Assembly: GCF_000715075.1 (NCBI RefSeq)
Contig: NC_134102.1
Span: 108,078,001 to 108,142,000, forward strand
Length of the DNA stretch: 64,000 nucleotides
Source: Nicotiana tabacum
Lineage: Eukaryota; Streptophyta; Magnoliopsida; Solanales; Solanaceae
Direction of reading: 5' to 3'
Both the position numbers and the translations under genes were made by a program. Positions 46,104 to 57,955 of this stretch are shown piece after piece. Within the stretch, counting starts at the first letter, position 1, and each line of letters opens with the position of its first letter. The notes beneath the pieces were generated by a model. That model saw nothing but the letters and a program-made list of their open reading frames with translations, did not search any database and was not told where the DNA came from.

Positions 46104-46874
46104 TTAGGTACCTCTCCATGCGGGTAGTGATGGCATCCTTGGGCCCGGGGACTACTACATCCTTTCCTTCCCAGTTGCAGTCCTTTCGAACCACGAGAAG
46201 GACGTCTTCAGTCACAGAGCAAATGTACCTTGATGATCCTTCACCCCGGTCCTATTTGTGTGAGGGTTTCTCGACCTTAAATTTGCCTGCAATTGAGCAG
46301 CCCCGGGGAATAATCATTTTCAAGGAAGGATCGGGGGTCGATGCATCGGTAGCCGCCTCGAGAGAAGCCGTTTTGAGGGCAATTACTTTAGGAGCAACAG
46401 CCTCGGTACCAGGGGCCGGTTGAGAAGATGAAGCGGCAATTTATTGAGGAACAAATTTAGATGTTTTAGCCAATTTTATTTGGAAAAGTTTGAAAACTGA
46501 AGAGAGGATTTCGAAGGATAAAGAGTTGAGTATAATGATTTGGAGAAAATATGGGTGAAAACTTGGAAATTACTGTGAAATCTTGAAGAATAAGGGAGAT
46601 GATATAACAGTTTGACGAAGGCTGATGATAGCTTGAGAGTTTGAGGGTATAAGCTTGGTCAAAAAGTGAAAAAGGCACAAGGGGTGAAACCTTATATAGA
46701 AAAAGCTTCGCGACGCTTCATATTCAGAGGTCTCGAAGTCAAAGTTACATGACTGACGAGATGTTTTGGCTTCTTCATCATTTCTGTTATAACGTACGAA
46801 AGAAGGTACCAGGAAACATCTATTATTTCTCATCGTTTTGGCAAACCTACCCTCTGAGAAACGAGGGGATTATC

Positions 46875-47528
46875 TGTATACGGGTAAAATCGAGGGTAAC
46901 GAGCACCCCGATTTATCGATGGGGCGAACAAAGAGAGGACTTAACTGTGTACAGTAGAGATCGAAGCCGGGAGCCGCCCATATCAAAGCTCGAACAAAAC
47001 ACCTGCCCCCAGATCTGATTTGAATAACGATACCTCGGAAGGCATTGCCAAACAACCACACACAATTAACAAAGAGTTATGATATCCGTGCCCAACCGGA
47101 TATCACGGCGTGAATCTCGGCCCGTAACAGTAGTAGATCAGTGATTAGCGAGAAGAAAGATTTTTACCTTTTTTAGAATTGTACTTAGGGTAAAATTTCC
47201 CTACTATATAAAGGGGAAGCGGATTATTCATCAGACATATTGTAACGTGGAGACCAAGGCAATATACTTCTATTCTCTTTGTTTCTAAAAGTTATTCCAA
47301 GTTCTTGTTTTTATTCATAAGTTCTTTATAAGTGCCAAGCTCCCGGGACCGAAGGTAGGTTTCTTATTAAGTTTTTAACCGAGCCCGGACTCAGTCCTGC
47401 AATTGGTTTGGCTATTTACTCTATCTTTTATTTGCTAATCTAATGTCATTAATTACTTATATTAAATTAAATCACATATCCTTAAAACCGCGTACAAATT
47501 CAATTGTTATTTATTTTAAGGGTAAACA
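46875..47528 (+). repeat. 3' LTR of the truncated Tat element
   Basis: Begins TGTATACGGGTAAAATCG after a polypurine tract and ends TAAGGGTAAACA. A TATA box (ctatataaagg) lies at about 47205-47215, with the likely transcript start near 47235. It is the plus-strand counterpart of the solo LTR 33524-34136 and of 3845-3186. Confidence 0.85.
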
Positions 47529-47916
47529 ACTCAAATGGCGCAAATATACCCCTCATCCGTAAAAAATGTCTAAGGTGGACACTATATCCCGTGTGGAACT
47601 AACAATTTACTGAGGTGGTCATCATGTGGCATGCCACATCACCACCCTAATCCATTTTACACCCTCCACATTTCTTCTTCGCACCTCCTCTTCCATCACT
47701 ACCATTGCAACCATCAATTTCACCATTTTTACCACCTTCACCTTCACTCACACATTAATCCTCCCTTATAAAAGATTTATTAGTAAGATTTTAGGTGCGT
47801 TGGACTTGTACAATTTGACATGGTGGCACAAATCATAAAAAAGAAACAATAAGCCGACCTCCTCAAATGTATTGAGAACATAATCAAATACTTTTTTCCT
47901 AACTACGAATAGATAG
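47529..47916 (+). mobile_element. left arm of a long inverted-repeat (foldback/MITE-like) element
   Basis: atacccctcatccgtaaaaa, atgtctaaggtggacac, ctaacaatttactgaggtgg and gtggcatgccacatcaccacc match, inverted, the region about 59231-59345. The Tat element 47917-58733 was inserted between the arms at gatag. The outer end of this arm is cut by the LTR ending at 47528. Confidence 0.8.
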
Positions 47917-50383
47917 TGTATGGGTCAAAATCTATCTTTAGAATACCTAAACCAAGACAGTACTAAGGGAAGGGTTCCCAAGTCACCGTTTGGTGAAATG
48001 TCCCAATAGAGGCGCAGTCTGTGGTCGAAGAGTCAACAAGAGCCAAAGTCAAAATGTCAACAAGGGCCGAAGTTAAGGTATCAACAAGGGTCGAGGCCGA
48101 GGTAGGGGTGGGCATAATACCGGACGAACCGAAAAAACCGGCTAAACCGTGAATTTTATTTTTTTGGTTTCGGTTTAATTAGTTATTCGGTCGGTTTACG
48201 GTTTTTAATTTATTAGATTTTGGTTTTTCGGTGCGGTTTACATTTTTATTGTTTCGATTTTCGGTTAAACCGAAAAACCAAAATTTTGGGCCTCAAAACG
48301 TTGTATGTAAATTACTAACTTAATGTTCTGACTTCTGAAGAGTGAAGCCCACCGCCCCACACCATCTGAAATTTTAAAGGCCCAATACTATTACCCAAAC
48401 CCTAAGCCTAATTAGCCTAACTCAGACTTTCCCTTTCCATTTCCCATCTTCCATTCTTCCCTTCCTTACGCTTACTCCTTAGAAATTAGGGTTCGACTGC
48501 TAATCTGTTGCGTTACGTCTATGCGAATGTAAGCTTGTCGTCTTTCTCTGTCACTCTATCTGCCGACGCTCATCCTTCTTCCTCAGCTCGTCGTCTTCTT
48601 CCTCAGGTTAGTGATTACCTTGATACCTTCTTCTTCTTATGAGTTTTCCTTCTCCATTTTTGTGTCCTTTTAAATTTTTTAATGGCAGTAGCAATCGATT
48701 TCCAGATTTATTCTCCATTTTTGTGTCCTTGAGTTATTCTATAAAATTTGGTAAAATTTCCTATTTTCAAAGGTTGGACCTAAAGTTAAACTTGTGAAAC
48801 TACATTATCCTAGATCCTAAAGAAGTGTCGTGGCTTCCCATATCACAAAATCACATGCATGTTGAATGGTATTGTATTGTATCTAAAGGATGACTTAAAA
48901 TTTGAACCTGGGAGCCTTATTTGATCGTACATCCTAAATTAAACCTTCTTAAGTTGCTCTATTTTGAGCTTCTGGTAAATTGCATCATCTAATTATAATT
49001 GATAAGTGAGAAACATATATCATTTTTAATATGTATTAGAAGCATGGGCTGGAACTGTTAACTTCTAGTTGATGGTCTCTGTGACTTTAGTTGAATTCTT
49101 CATTGTATTAACATTCTTTTGACTCAATGTTTTAGTACTGAAATTTCTGATCAGTGGTCAGATCTCAAGTTTTAAATTATTTTCTAGCTTGAATAGATTT
49201 TGTGTTGTCCATTTGCCACTGCTGAACTGTTTAGGTGTTCTGTTTGCACGTTCTCTGTGTGCTTGTTCTCTTAGTCTATTATTGGTTTCATTTATAGTGT
49301 AGTTACCTTTGTATGTGTTATTGTCAGCAAAAATTGTGTTAGACAGTAGACACTTAGATGTTCCTACAAACCGTAACTATTGTCACTTTGTCAGCAGTCA
49401 GCACATTCTCCAGCAAGATCGTGTTAGAAAGTAAGTGTATACATCAGCACGTTCTCCAGCAGCATCAAGTAGACACTTAGATGTTCCTACAAAAATTGTG
49501 TTAGATAGTAGACAATTAGATAGTCAGATGTTCTTATAGACAGTAGACAGTATACACTTTAATGTTTATTGATGTTCCTACAAACTGTAAATACTTCGAT
49601 ATTCCTACAACCATTTAAAATCGAAAATATAAACCGAAAATAACCGAACTGAACTTTAAAAAAATCGCACCAAACCATAAATACTTTGGTTTGATTTGGT
49701 TATTTATATTATAAAACCGAAAACTGATAAACCGAACCGTAATTTTATAATAACCGACCGAACCGACCGATGCCCACCCCTAGACCGAGGTCGAGTACTT
49801 TTGACAGAGTCATAACGGCTAGTTTCAAGATAGGACATTAAAGAGAATATTCTAGTGGATATTTTCTGCACTTGTACCATTAGGGTTTCTTAGGAACATG
49901 TTCCCTATAAATAAAAAAATACAGAATGATAGAGGACATGTGATATTCATTTGTAAAAAAAATACACTTTGACTTGAGAAAGAGGGTCAGATCCCACTTG
50001 CTAAGATACACACATCACCTTTTCATTGAGATTCTTGTCTATACTTTTTTACTGAATCCGAGAATAACTCAAATATTAAAGGGATTGCCTATCATTCATC
50101 CTTGTCTGAAAGAACATTCACTTATTCCATCATTTCTTGGGTGAATCATTCCTTTTATTTACTTAAATGTCATTTATTGCTATTCATTATTATTGAATGT
50201 TACATTATTGATTCTGATTTCTAGAACATTTATTGTATACCACTGCCACTGTCCGACCAGATCTACGTAATATTTGTTACTTCTTTAAGAACCCCATCTA
50301 GGGATATTATTGTTAGGTAAGATTAATTCTTATTTATATAAATTTAGTTATTTGAACCAAGATATATATTTTTTGGTCAAATA
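47917..50383 (+). repeat. 5' LTR, split by a hAT insertion
   Basis: Begins TGTATGGGTCAAAATC like the 3' LTR at 57956 and ends just before the PBS with gtcaaata, corresponding to gtcaaaca of the 3' LTR. The TATA-like ctataaataaa is near 49906. The hAT element occupies 48103-49782. Confidence 0.92.
48103..49782. mobile_element. non-autonomous hAT element in the LTR
   Basis: Terminal inverted repeats TAGGGGTGGGCAT / ATGCCCACCCCTA are flanked by 8-bp duplications ggccgagg (48095-48102) and gaccgagg (49783-49790, one mismatch), matching the empty site in the 3' LTR. Sub-terminal regions are packed with aaaccgaa-type motifs on both sides. The middle (about 48330-48610) reads like a gene leader (cccaaaccctaagcct, ttagggttcgactgc, a possible caggttag donor), with no transposase ORF. 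Confidence 0.9.
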
Positions 50384-50403
50384 ATTTAGTGCCGTCTGTG
50401 GGA
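50384..50403 (+). other. primer binding site
   Basis: tttagtgccgtctgtggga immediately after the 5' LTR. This fits the TGGCGCCGTCTGTGGGA-type PBS of plant Tat elements with small changes. Confidence 0.7.
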
Positions 50404-50742
50404 ATTTCTAAGTTAAAATTTTAGTTTCCTCTAGATCTACTATTAAAGCATGTCACTAACGTCAAAAAATCCCGAGATCTCCTTTCTTTGTGTCTACAAA
50501 ATCCTACATGAAAGGTAACCAAGAGGAAAAGACGAGAATCACATGTGACTTCCCAACCAACCTCATGAATGTCATCAACGAAAGTTATGAAACAGTAGGT
50601 GAGGGCACAACACCCAGTGCATTCCCTAGACGAGAGAGGTCACCGCCCCCACAGTGCTGCATAACAAAACCCAGCAAAAAAGGGGCCTCCATGTCTATAG
50701 AGGAAGGGACGCCCCCAGCTGTGAAAACACTCCTCGACCGAC

Positions 50743-51650
50743 ATGCTATCAAGAGTCCTCAACAAACCCGCCCTAGGAGTGACTGCAAAACCCGCAAGGG
50801 CTTGCACGATACAAAAAACAGATGAGCAGTGCAACCAACCTTTCCCTCCAACGAAAGGTATAACTCACAGTATCATTGATAGTACAGGTGACAACACCCT
50901 CGCTACCATTCTAAAAAGAATGGAAGAAATGGAGAATGAAAATAAGGTGCTCCGAGATCGGATGAAAGAACACCAAGAACGGGTTGACAAGATATCGAAC
51001 GCTCCAAAGTTGTTGCCGAACATGGACGTCGGTCGGTTCACAGAGAAGCCATACAGCGATTATGCAGCCCTACATGCCATACCAAAGGCCTTCAAAATGC
51101 CGCCCTACCTCAGGATATACGACGGCATGACCGATCCTAAAGATCATGTGACTCACTACGTCACTGCCGTGAAAGGTAACGATCTCGCCAAGGAACAAGT
51201 GTCCTCCATTTTGCTTAAGAAGGTTGGCGAGACCCTCTCAGGAGGGGCATTAATCTGATATTCACAGCTAGCAGCACGCTTCATAGAAACTTTTGACAAA
51301 ATGGCTGACAAGTTCGTTACCGCCCATGCCAAAGCCAAGAAGACCGAGGTGAGAGCAAACGACATATTTGCTATTAAGCAGTCCCTAGGAGAGGGACTAC
51401 AAGACTTCCTCGCCCGGTTCAATAAAGTAAGGATGACTCTGCCAAATGTATCCGAAGGGATGGCGGTTGCATCTTTTCAGAACAGGTTGAATTGAGAGGG
51501 TTCAAGAGCAACTAGAAAACTGTTGAGTCGATTGATGCAATATCCTTCAACCACTTGGGATGAAATCCACAACGCTTATTGTGCCGAGGTCCGAGCAGAC
51601 GAGGATGATCTCAACTGACCAACTCACCAGATAACCTTGGTACAATCCGA
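50743..51650 (+). pseudogene. gag of the 47917 element, stop-containing
   Basis: 50743-51258 reads VGRFTEKPYSDYAALHAIPK, then FKMPPYLRIYDGMTDPKDHV, THYVTAVKGNDLAKEQVSS and LLKKVGETLSGGALI, followed by a stop at about 51256. The frame resumes with SQLAARFIETFDKMADKFVT to KKTEVRANDIFAIKQ, FLARFNKVRMTLPNV, and AVASFQNRLN with a second stop. The zinc-knuckle region follows at about 51943-52005 (CEFHQERGHKTEDC). These are retrotransposon gag blocks; stops make it non-functional. Confidence 0.85.
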
Positions 51651-52018
51651 ATCCAGAAAAGAATGAAGAGACAGTACCAGAAGAGATCACCCGATCCCAC
51701 GACCTAACGGGGAACGACACCAACTATATGTCAGGGCGGCCTCTACACCCTCCCTCCGCTATGAAGAAGGCCCGTCCAGACCAAGGATAGGGACTAATCG
51801 GAACAAAAGAGGTATGCATTCTTTATTATCTGCTCACAATTTTTGTGTATCACCTACAAAAATAGTCTATGCCCTTGAGAAACTAGGAACAAAAGTGAAG
51901 TGGCCACCAAAGATGAGATCAGACTCGAACACTAGAAAATTTGACGCCCTCTGTGAGTTCCACCAGGAACGCGGGCACAAAACAGAAGATTGCATCGCCC
52001 TGAGACAGGAAGTCATAC

Positions 52019-52701
52019 ATGTTACGGCAAGGGTACCTCAAAGAACTATTAACCGACAAGGGGAGGACTAATTTCGCCAGAGGACGTGAACATCATGGAC
52101 CGCCAAATCCGCCATCACCAGCTCGTACCATTAACATGATCATCAGTAGAAACGATGATTCCTCTATCAATGGTGTGAAGTTCACCACCACTCAGAAACT
52201 CAAGCGGTCGATCACCCGCGAATGGTATGAAGGACTCGAAGAGAGTATCATCTTCGATGAGTCAGATGCCGACGGTTTGACTTTCCCTCATAATGATGCC
52301 CTTTTTATTACTTCACGCATTTTAGATACCGATGTCAAATCATCATGGTGGGCGATATAAGCGGTGCATGCATTATCTATCCATAAGTCCTTACCCAAAT
52401 GAGTCTCGAGGATAAGATAATGTCAAGCTGCATCACGCTAACCGGTTTTAATAATCCAGTTGAGCGAACATCCAGGGAAATTACACTCCCCGTCTTGGCC
52501 GACGGTGTAACTCTAGAGACAACATTCCACATCATAGAGCAGGCCACCGCGTACAATGCCATAGTGGGTCGACCATGGATGCATCCCATGAGAACTGTCC
52601 CCTCCAGCATATACCAAATGATTAAATTCCCAACACCATGGGGATATCCAGCTTACGTGGAGAACAACGCACATCCCGGGAATGCTATTGCATTATCTTA
52701 G
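52019..52701 (+). pseudogene. protease region of the 47917 element
   Basis: 52019-52360 carries a glycine/arginine-rich linker with NDDSSINGVKFTTTQKLKRS and FDESDADGLTFPHNDALF. 52399-52701 gives LTGFNNPVERTSREITLPVL, then TFHIIEQATAYNAIVGRPWM, the conserved C-terminal part of the retroviral-type aspartic protease. The catalytic loop itself is not recognisable in frame between them. Confidence 0.7.
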
Positions 52702-52856
52702 ACAACACGGCCACTCAACAGAGAAAAAACAAAGAAAAAGAGGCATAACAATCAACATGGTCGAGGTCGCAGTAAGATGAGACAGAGGATGTCATCAAGG
52801 ATCCCGACACCGTCGAAGCCGTAGGATCGACCATACAAGACCTCGACCGCATTCAA

Positions 52857-53296
52857 TTGGACCTCAACAATCATTGCAAGAAGGCCTATATCGGCTGTAA
52901 ACTTCGGGAACCAGGTAAATTTTGTCAATTCTTAATAGCTAACGCAGATTTGTTTGCTTTTAATCATGCAGATATGCTGGGTATCCCAAAGGAAATCACC
53001 GTGCATAAATTAAACTTCGACCCATTCCACCCCCAGTGAAACAGGTCAGGCGTAAATTCAACCCCGCTATCAATGATGCAGTCCTCGAGGAAATGGAAAA
53101 CCTGTTAGAAAATGGTTCCATCAGGGAGTCGAAGTACCCCAAGTGGTTCGCCAACGTAGTGATGGTCAAAAAGAAAAATGGAAAATGGCGGATATGCATG
53201 GATTTCACAGATTTGAACAAAGCATGTCCGAAGGATTCATGCCCATTACCTCATATCGACAACCTCATCGACGCAGCGGCCGGGCAAACAATGGAG
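52857..53296 (+). pseudogene. N-terminal reverse transcriptase remnant
   Basis: 52857-53038 has FLIANADLFAFNHADMLGIP and KEITVHKLNFDP. After a frameshift, 53036 onward has NGSIRESKYPKWFANVVMVK, KKNGKWRICMDFTDLNKACP and LPHIDNLIDAAAGQ. These are RT subdomains before the catalytic YxDD. The sequence then jumps to integrase C-terminal sequence at about 53290-53310, so the RT core, RNase H and integrase core were deleted. Confidence 0.88.
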
Positions 53297-53299
53297 GTA

Positions 53300-53670
53300 T
53301 ATATACAAAACGGAGAGCCCAGCCTAAGATACTCCCATGAAAGCGGCGCGAGTAAGGACGAGAACAGAAGGTAGGAACTCGATGAAATAGACGAATGGAG
53401 AGACATGGCATACATAAGAATTGTCGCCCAAAAATAATAAGCAAAACGTTATTACAACAAGAAAGTAAAGGTCCAGCTGCTTAAAGTCGGGGACTACATA
53501 CTGAAAGCCAAAACTCAAGCGAGCAAAGATCCCTGAGTAGGCAAGCTGGGACAGTCTGTACAAAATCACAGCCAACGCGAACAAGGGTTCATTCCAACTA
53601 GAGACAGTAGAAGGAAAGATACTACCAAACAACTGGAATATCAACTACCTCAAATACTTCAACTTCTAAG
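53300..53670 (+). pseudogene. integrase C-terminal remnant
   Basis: It reads NGEPSLRYSHESGASKDENR, RELDEIDEWRDMAYIRIVAQ, RYYNKKVKVQLLKVGDYILK and EGKILPNNWNINYLKYFNF with stops between the parts. This matches the C-terminal segment of Tat integrases after the deletion that removed the catalytic core. Confidence 0.75.
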
Positions 53671-54000
53671 AGAAAAAGCGTTCCCCAAGTCGTACTCGTT
53701 TTTCCCTCACTTGAGTTTTGTCCCATTTGGGTTTTCTCAAGGAGGTTTTTAACGAGTCAACAAAGGGAACGCTTTGAGTCAAAGTACGCGAGGGTAGGGT
53801 CATGGTTACTATTTCATTTCTCGGCCTCTCAATACTCTCCAAGTCAACCAATGAAGTGATTAGATAGACCGGGACCGGGACTGGAACACCAGCCAACACC
53901 CAAAAATCTGTAAATTTCTACAAGTATGTAACTAAAGCGACAATGTCAAAGCAATAAGAAACTTTACGCTTATCTGCAAACCTTTTTCGCATTAAGGTTA

Positions 54001-54530
54001 TGTTCGATTATGATCAAACAAAACCTACCATACCTCAGCCGCAATTTAATGAAAGGTTATGCTCGATTACGATCAAACAAACACCTACCTGCCCTTGGCC
54101 GCGATATAATGAAAAGATATGTTCGAGCCCGCCCTAACAAACACACACCGGCCTTTGGCCGTGATTTAATGAAAGGTTATGTCCGACTCCACTCAAACAA
54201 ACACCTACCGGCCCTCAACCGCGATTTAATTAAAAGGTATGTTCGACCCTGCTCGAATAAACACCCACCGGCCCTTAGCCGCGATCTAATCAAAGGTTAT
54301 GTTCGATCCCGCTCAAACAAAAACCTACCGGCCCTCGGTTGCGATCTAACAAAAGGTTATGTTTAATCTCGCTTGAACAAACACCTACTGGCCCTCGGCC
54401 GCGATCTAATGAAAGGTTATATTAGATCCCGCTCAAACAAACATCTACCGGTCCTCGGCCGCGATCTAATGAAAGGTTATGTTCTACCTCGCTCGAACAA
54501 ACACCTATCATCCCTCGTCCACATCCCAAC
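54001..54530. repeat. tandem array of about nine 60-bp units
   Basis: Period exactly 60 bp with lines aggttatgttcgatcccgct, caaacaaacacctaccggc and ctcggccgcgatctaatga. As 60 is a multiple of three, the plus strand reads as a 20-residue repeat (RDLMKGYVRSRSNKHLPALG-like) with one break near 54367. It sits in the 3' untranslated region between pol and the antisense ORF, where Tat elements are known to be hypervariable. Confidence 0.95.
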
Positions 54531-54682
54531 AAAGAAACAAAAATATACACAAGTACAGAAAATAAACCACAGGAAGAGAAGAAGATGCAAGGAACAACTT
54601 TGATATTTCACATACTTAAAACTATTTACAATAGGCTCATGAAGACTCCCACAAAAAATATACAAAAAACCAAAATAGAAAA

Positions 54683-57451
54683 CTACTGGCCACCACCATA
54701 ATGGCCTACAACATCCTCGTCGACTTCGCCCCCAACACCGTCACCACCCTGACCATCAATACCCATGCCATCGCCACATTCACCCTCAGGATATGCAGCG
54801 TCATACCAGGCATTCTTCTCAAACCGGTCTACACCCTTATCCCCCTCCTCCTCATCGGCCTCAGGCGTAGCGGGATCATACTTATAAGCAACTAGAGCCT
54901 CACGAGCCTTAACACAAGCATTTTCGAGGGCAAGCTCAAAAACGGATCCTGTCACATGCAAAATCTAGAAAGACATCTAACTGGGCCTCGGCATGAATCC
55001 ACTCCTCATACAACTCCCGAGGAATATTAGGAAAATCTGAAGTACGGGAAGAGGATAGTTGCGCCAGTACTCGAGCCTTCTCGGCCTCAAGATCAACAAC
55101 TCGATCGCCAGAAGTCTCTTTCTCTAACTCTCCAATCCTCTCATCGAGCCGCTCTTCTTTAAGTTTTTCCATTTCAAAGTCATTTTCTCGCTCGGAACGG
55201 AAAGTCCGGATCACCACCTCATGAGACTTCACCTTACTCATAGCCTCCGACCGAGTAGACTCTGCCTTCTCTAGATCCTATGCTTTCTCGGCGACGTCGC
55301 CACTTAGAGCCTCTACCATGAATTGACACTTCTCAACCTGGGCACGCAGCGAAAACCAACCGAGCTTGGATATCGCTGCACTGGGCTTCGACCCCCTTGT
55401 TGAGCTTAAGCTCTTCCTATTTTCTCCTCAACGTCCCCTCTAGGACACTACACTTCCCCACCATCTGCACCAGCTCCTCGTCCCTGGCCTTCAACTTCTC
55501 CCTCAGTTGGCGCACATCGCCGCCCTCACGAAGCTGACACTGAAGCTCCCGGTACTTCTCAAGGACTCTAAAGTACTTGTCCTTCAACTTCACATAGATA
55601 TCCTTACGCCTCTACTCCCTACGAGCACTCTCAATTTCTAAGATGACCGTCAACAAAACGAACAAAAGAAGTTAGAGATTGTGAAAGAACAAAACCAAAG
55701 GAAAACAACTAACATCGAATGTACTTACCCGAAGGGCGAGGCTGACAATGTTATTCGACAGGTCACTATCGTTCATATCCTTGAGGATCGTACCATCAAC
55801 TTCAGAACTAAGAGAGACAAGAGAAGGGATAATCTCGAACCCTCATCCAACCTCACTTCAAGCTGAGTAAGCCCCTCGTCGATTATCCTCAGCTCATATA
55901 CATCCATGTCAGAATTAGATCCAACATCCTCATCAGTAACAACCCTACTTCTATCATCAGTCGACGGAGGTATGTCTGCCGTAACACCGGAAGACGAGGC
56001 CTCTTCACGTCTTGGAAGAACATGGCCTTCACGATCTACCACGCCTTCGACCGCAGACCCCCCAAGTAGTATATTCGTATCCTCCAAACAAATGGTCTCG
56101 GGACTAGCCTTTGGGCTCTCCCTGATATGCAAGATGGCCATCTCCCTAAGGACAAAGCCGATGTCTCCCACATCAGTGGCCGCCGAACTCTCCCCCATGA
56201 CGTCCACGACCCTCATCTTACGAGGAATCAAATCCCTATCACTAGGCAAAGGCTCGTCGTCCTCATCGATAAGACAGTATAATAAATAAGCAGAGCTTTC
56301 AGTAGCCAAAGTCTCGACGGCTGAAGTCTTCACGGTTGAAAAAGGGACAGATTCGGACGTAGCCACTGGAGGGACCGAGGCACGAATAGAATTAGTCGCA
56401 ATCGAAGAAGGGGTGGGAGCCAAGGACGTAGTATCTTTTCTATTTCGGAACGAGGGTGAGGGAGCTTTCGACCTCCTCAAAGATCTCCTGGCCGAAACTA
56501 CAAAAACACAAGAAAAGGGGAAGCAAAGGTAAACAAAGAAAAGAAGAGAGAATAAAGACACCATGATAGAAGGAACTTATCAGCCGAAGGGAGAGCTGGC
56601 TCAAACTTCTTGAAGAAACCTAACCACTCATGAATCTCTACGATGTGAGGGAGGAGTCGACCAACCCAATTAGAGATGTGTTCGACCAAAGGAGGAGGTG
56701 AGGTATTGGTTGCACGAGAAAAGGACAAGAGGTCAGAGCCCACGACAAGGCACATGAGAAAAATCAGATACCTACAAACAAGGAAATTAGGTACTTACGA
56801 GCATAACTCCAAGCCTCAGGAAAACCATCGACATTGGCCACCACGTCCTCGGTTCTGACGAAGAAGAAGTTGAACCAGAATTGCTGGTTGGCTTTGTCGT
56901 CCATCTTCACCACCAAGCACTTGCCTCCTCGGTGGCGAAGATTCAACATCATCCCCCAATAAAAGCTAGGGGCGAACAAATGTATTAAATGCCGAAGTGT
57001 GAGTTCGACCTCGGCTAGCTCGGCAAATTTGGTGAGCATCCTTATTAGTTTAAACGCCGTAATAACGACAAAATTCCTCTGCCAGTGGAAGGAGAGGGAG
57101 GGTGTAGCCGACTTAGAAGGGCTAGGTGTAGAAGGCGCAGTACCTAGGACGGTGGACATACACCGTGTCCCAACCAGCCGACATTAATTCAATATGTTTG
57201 GGAAGGCCGAACTTAGCCTTAATCGCTTCTAACTCCTTCATCGTCATCACTGACCAGAAGGCTCCAGGGTCGGCTTCAGGTAATTTGGTGAAATCTGATC
57301 TGGAATCAGGATTGCGAGGAATTATCTCCTCCACCGTCGGGAAGGTTCCATCCTCAATGGCGGCAGGAACACTCACCTCAAGAGGGGGAAACACCACTGC
57401 CAAAGGGGGCACATGACTACCCTCGCCAGACTCAAAAGGCATGTTAAACAT
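54683..57451 (-). CDS. antisense additional ORF of the 47917 Tat element, spliced
   Basis: From the right: 57451-57122 encodes MFNMPFESGEGSHVPPLAV, then ELEAIKAKFGLPKHIELMSA and VYVHRPRYCAFYT. After a frame change, 57060-56800 gives IRMLTKFAELAEVELTLRHL, IHLFAPSFYWGMMLNLRHRG and KANQQFWFNFFFVRTEDVVA, ending at WSYAR with donor GTAAGT. Next comes HISNWVGRLLPHIVEIHEWL (about 56670-56590; its donor appears mutated to ATAAGT), then exon 56497-55860 (acceptor TTTTTGTAG, RRSLRRSKAPSPSFRNRKDT), and then coiled-coil-like acidic segments (55241-54936, 54961-54683). Domain type resembles 'Transposase_28' (PF04195). It is the fuller counterpart of 46103-44868. Function unknown. Confidence 0.7.
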
Positions 57452-57955
57452 AGTTTGATATAGGAAATGGAGGTATCAAACAAGGAAAAGCTAAGAACAA
57501 TACGAATCACTGGAACAGAGAAGAGAAGTTCGAAGCAAGAAGAGAGCAAGGGAAAAATATGGGATTTTGAAACAACATAAAACTTAAACTTCAAAATCGT
57601 GTCCAAATACCTCTATTTATAAAGGTCTTGGCACGAGAACTGATAACACTCATCATTACTGGCACCGGAACCAAAGCAGCAGGTTCAATCAGGGGTCACA
57701 CGCAAAATAAAGCAACGCATCGGGAATATGCGTCATAATGATGCATGACGTCATCCTAACTCGTGGATAACATAGTTCCAGCAAATAGCCCGGAAAAATC
57801 GTAGCGTTTAAAATGTGCGGCCCACATATGTCCACGCTGCTAGTTCGCCACAACCACCACGACTTGCATAGCTCGCTCGATTGTGTTGAACACAAAGAAC
57901 AAGATCCGGTCATCGAACCTGCCTTAAGCTGGCCTCAATAAGCGGAGGGACTAAC

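Larger units (their letters stand above)
44865..47528 (+). mobile_element. 3' half of a Tat-type gypsy element (antisense ORF, PPT, 3' LTR)
   Basis: It consists of an antisense spliced ORF (46103-44868), its upstream region to 46870, a purine-rich tract ending at 46874 (gagaaacgagggga) and an LTR 46875-47528. No gag or pol is present on the left, so the element is truncated. A simple TSD cannot be checked because the left end is missing. Confidence 0.75.

Noticed and set aside
54010..54366. A 118-residue open frame made of 20-residue repeats read as a gene
   Set aside because: It is the translation of a 60-bp tandem array inside a retrotransposon 3' region; the open frame follows from 60 being divisible by three.
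54001..54530. CRISPR-like array
   Set aside because: The units are contiguous 60-bp tandem copies without spacers and lie in a plant retrotransposon; there are no cas-like genes.
55906..56289. Plus-strand ORF of 127 residues inside the second Tat element
   Set aside because: It is the opposite-strand shadow of the antisense ORF exon, and composition fits the minus-strand frame with splice signals.
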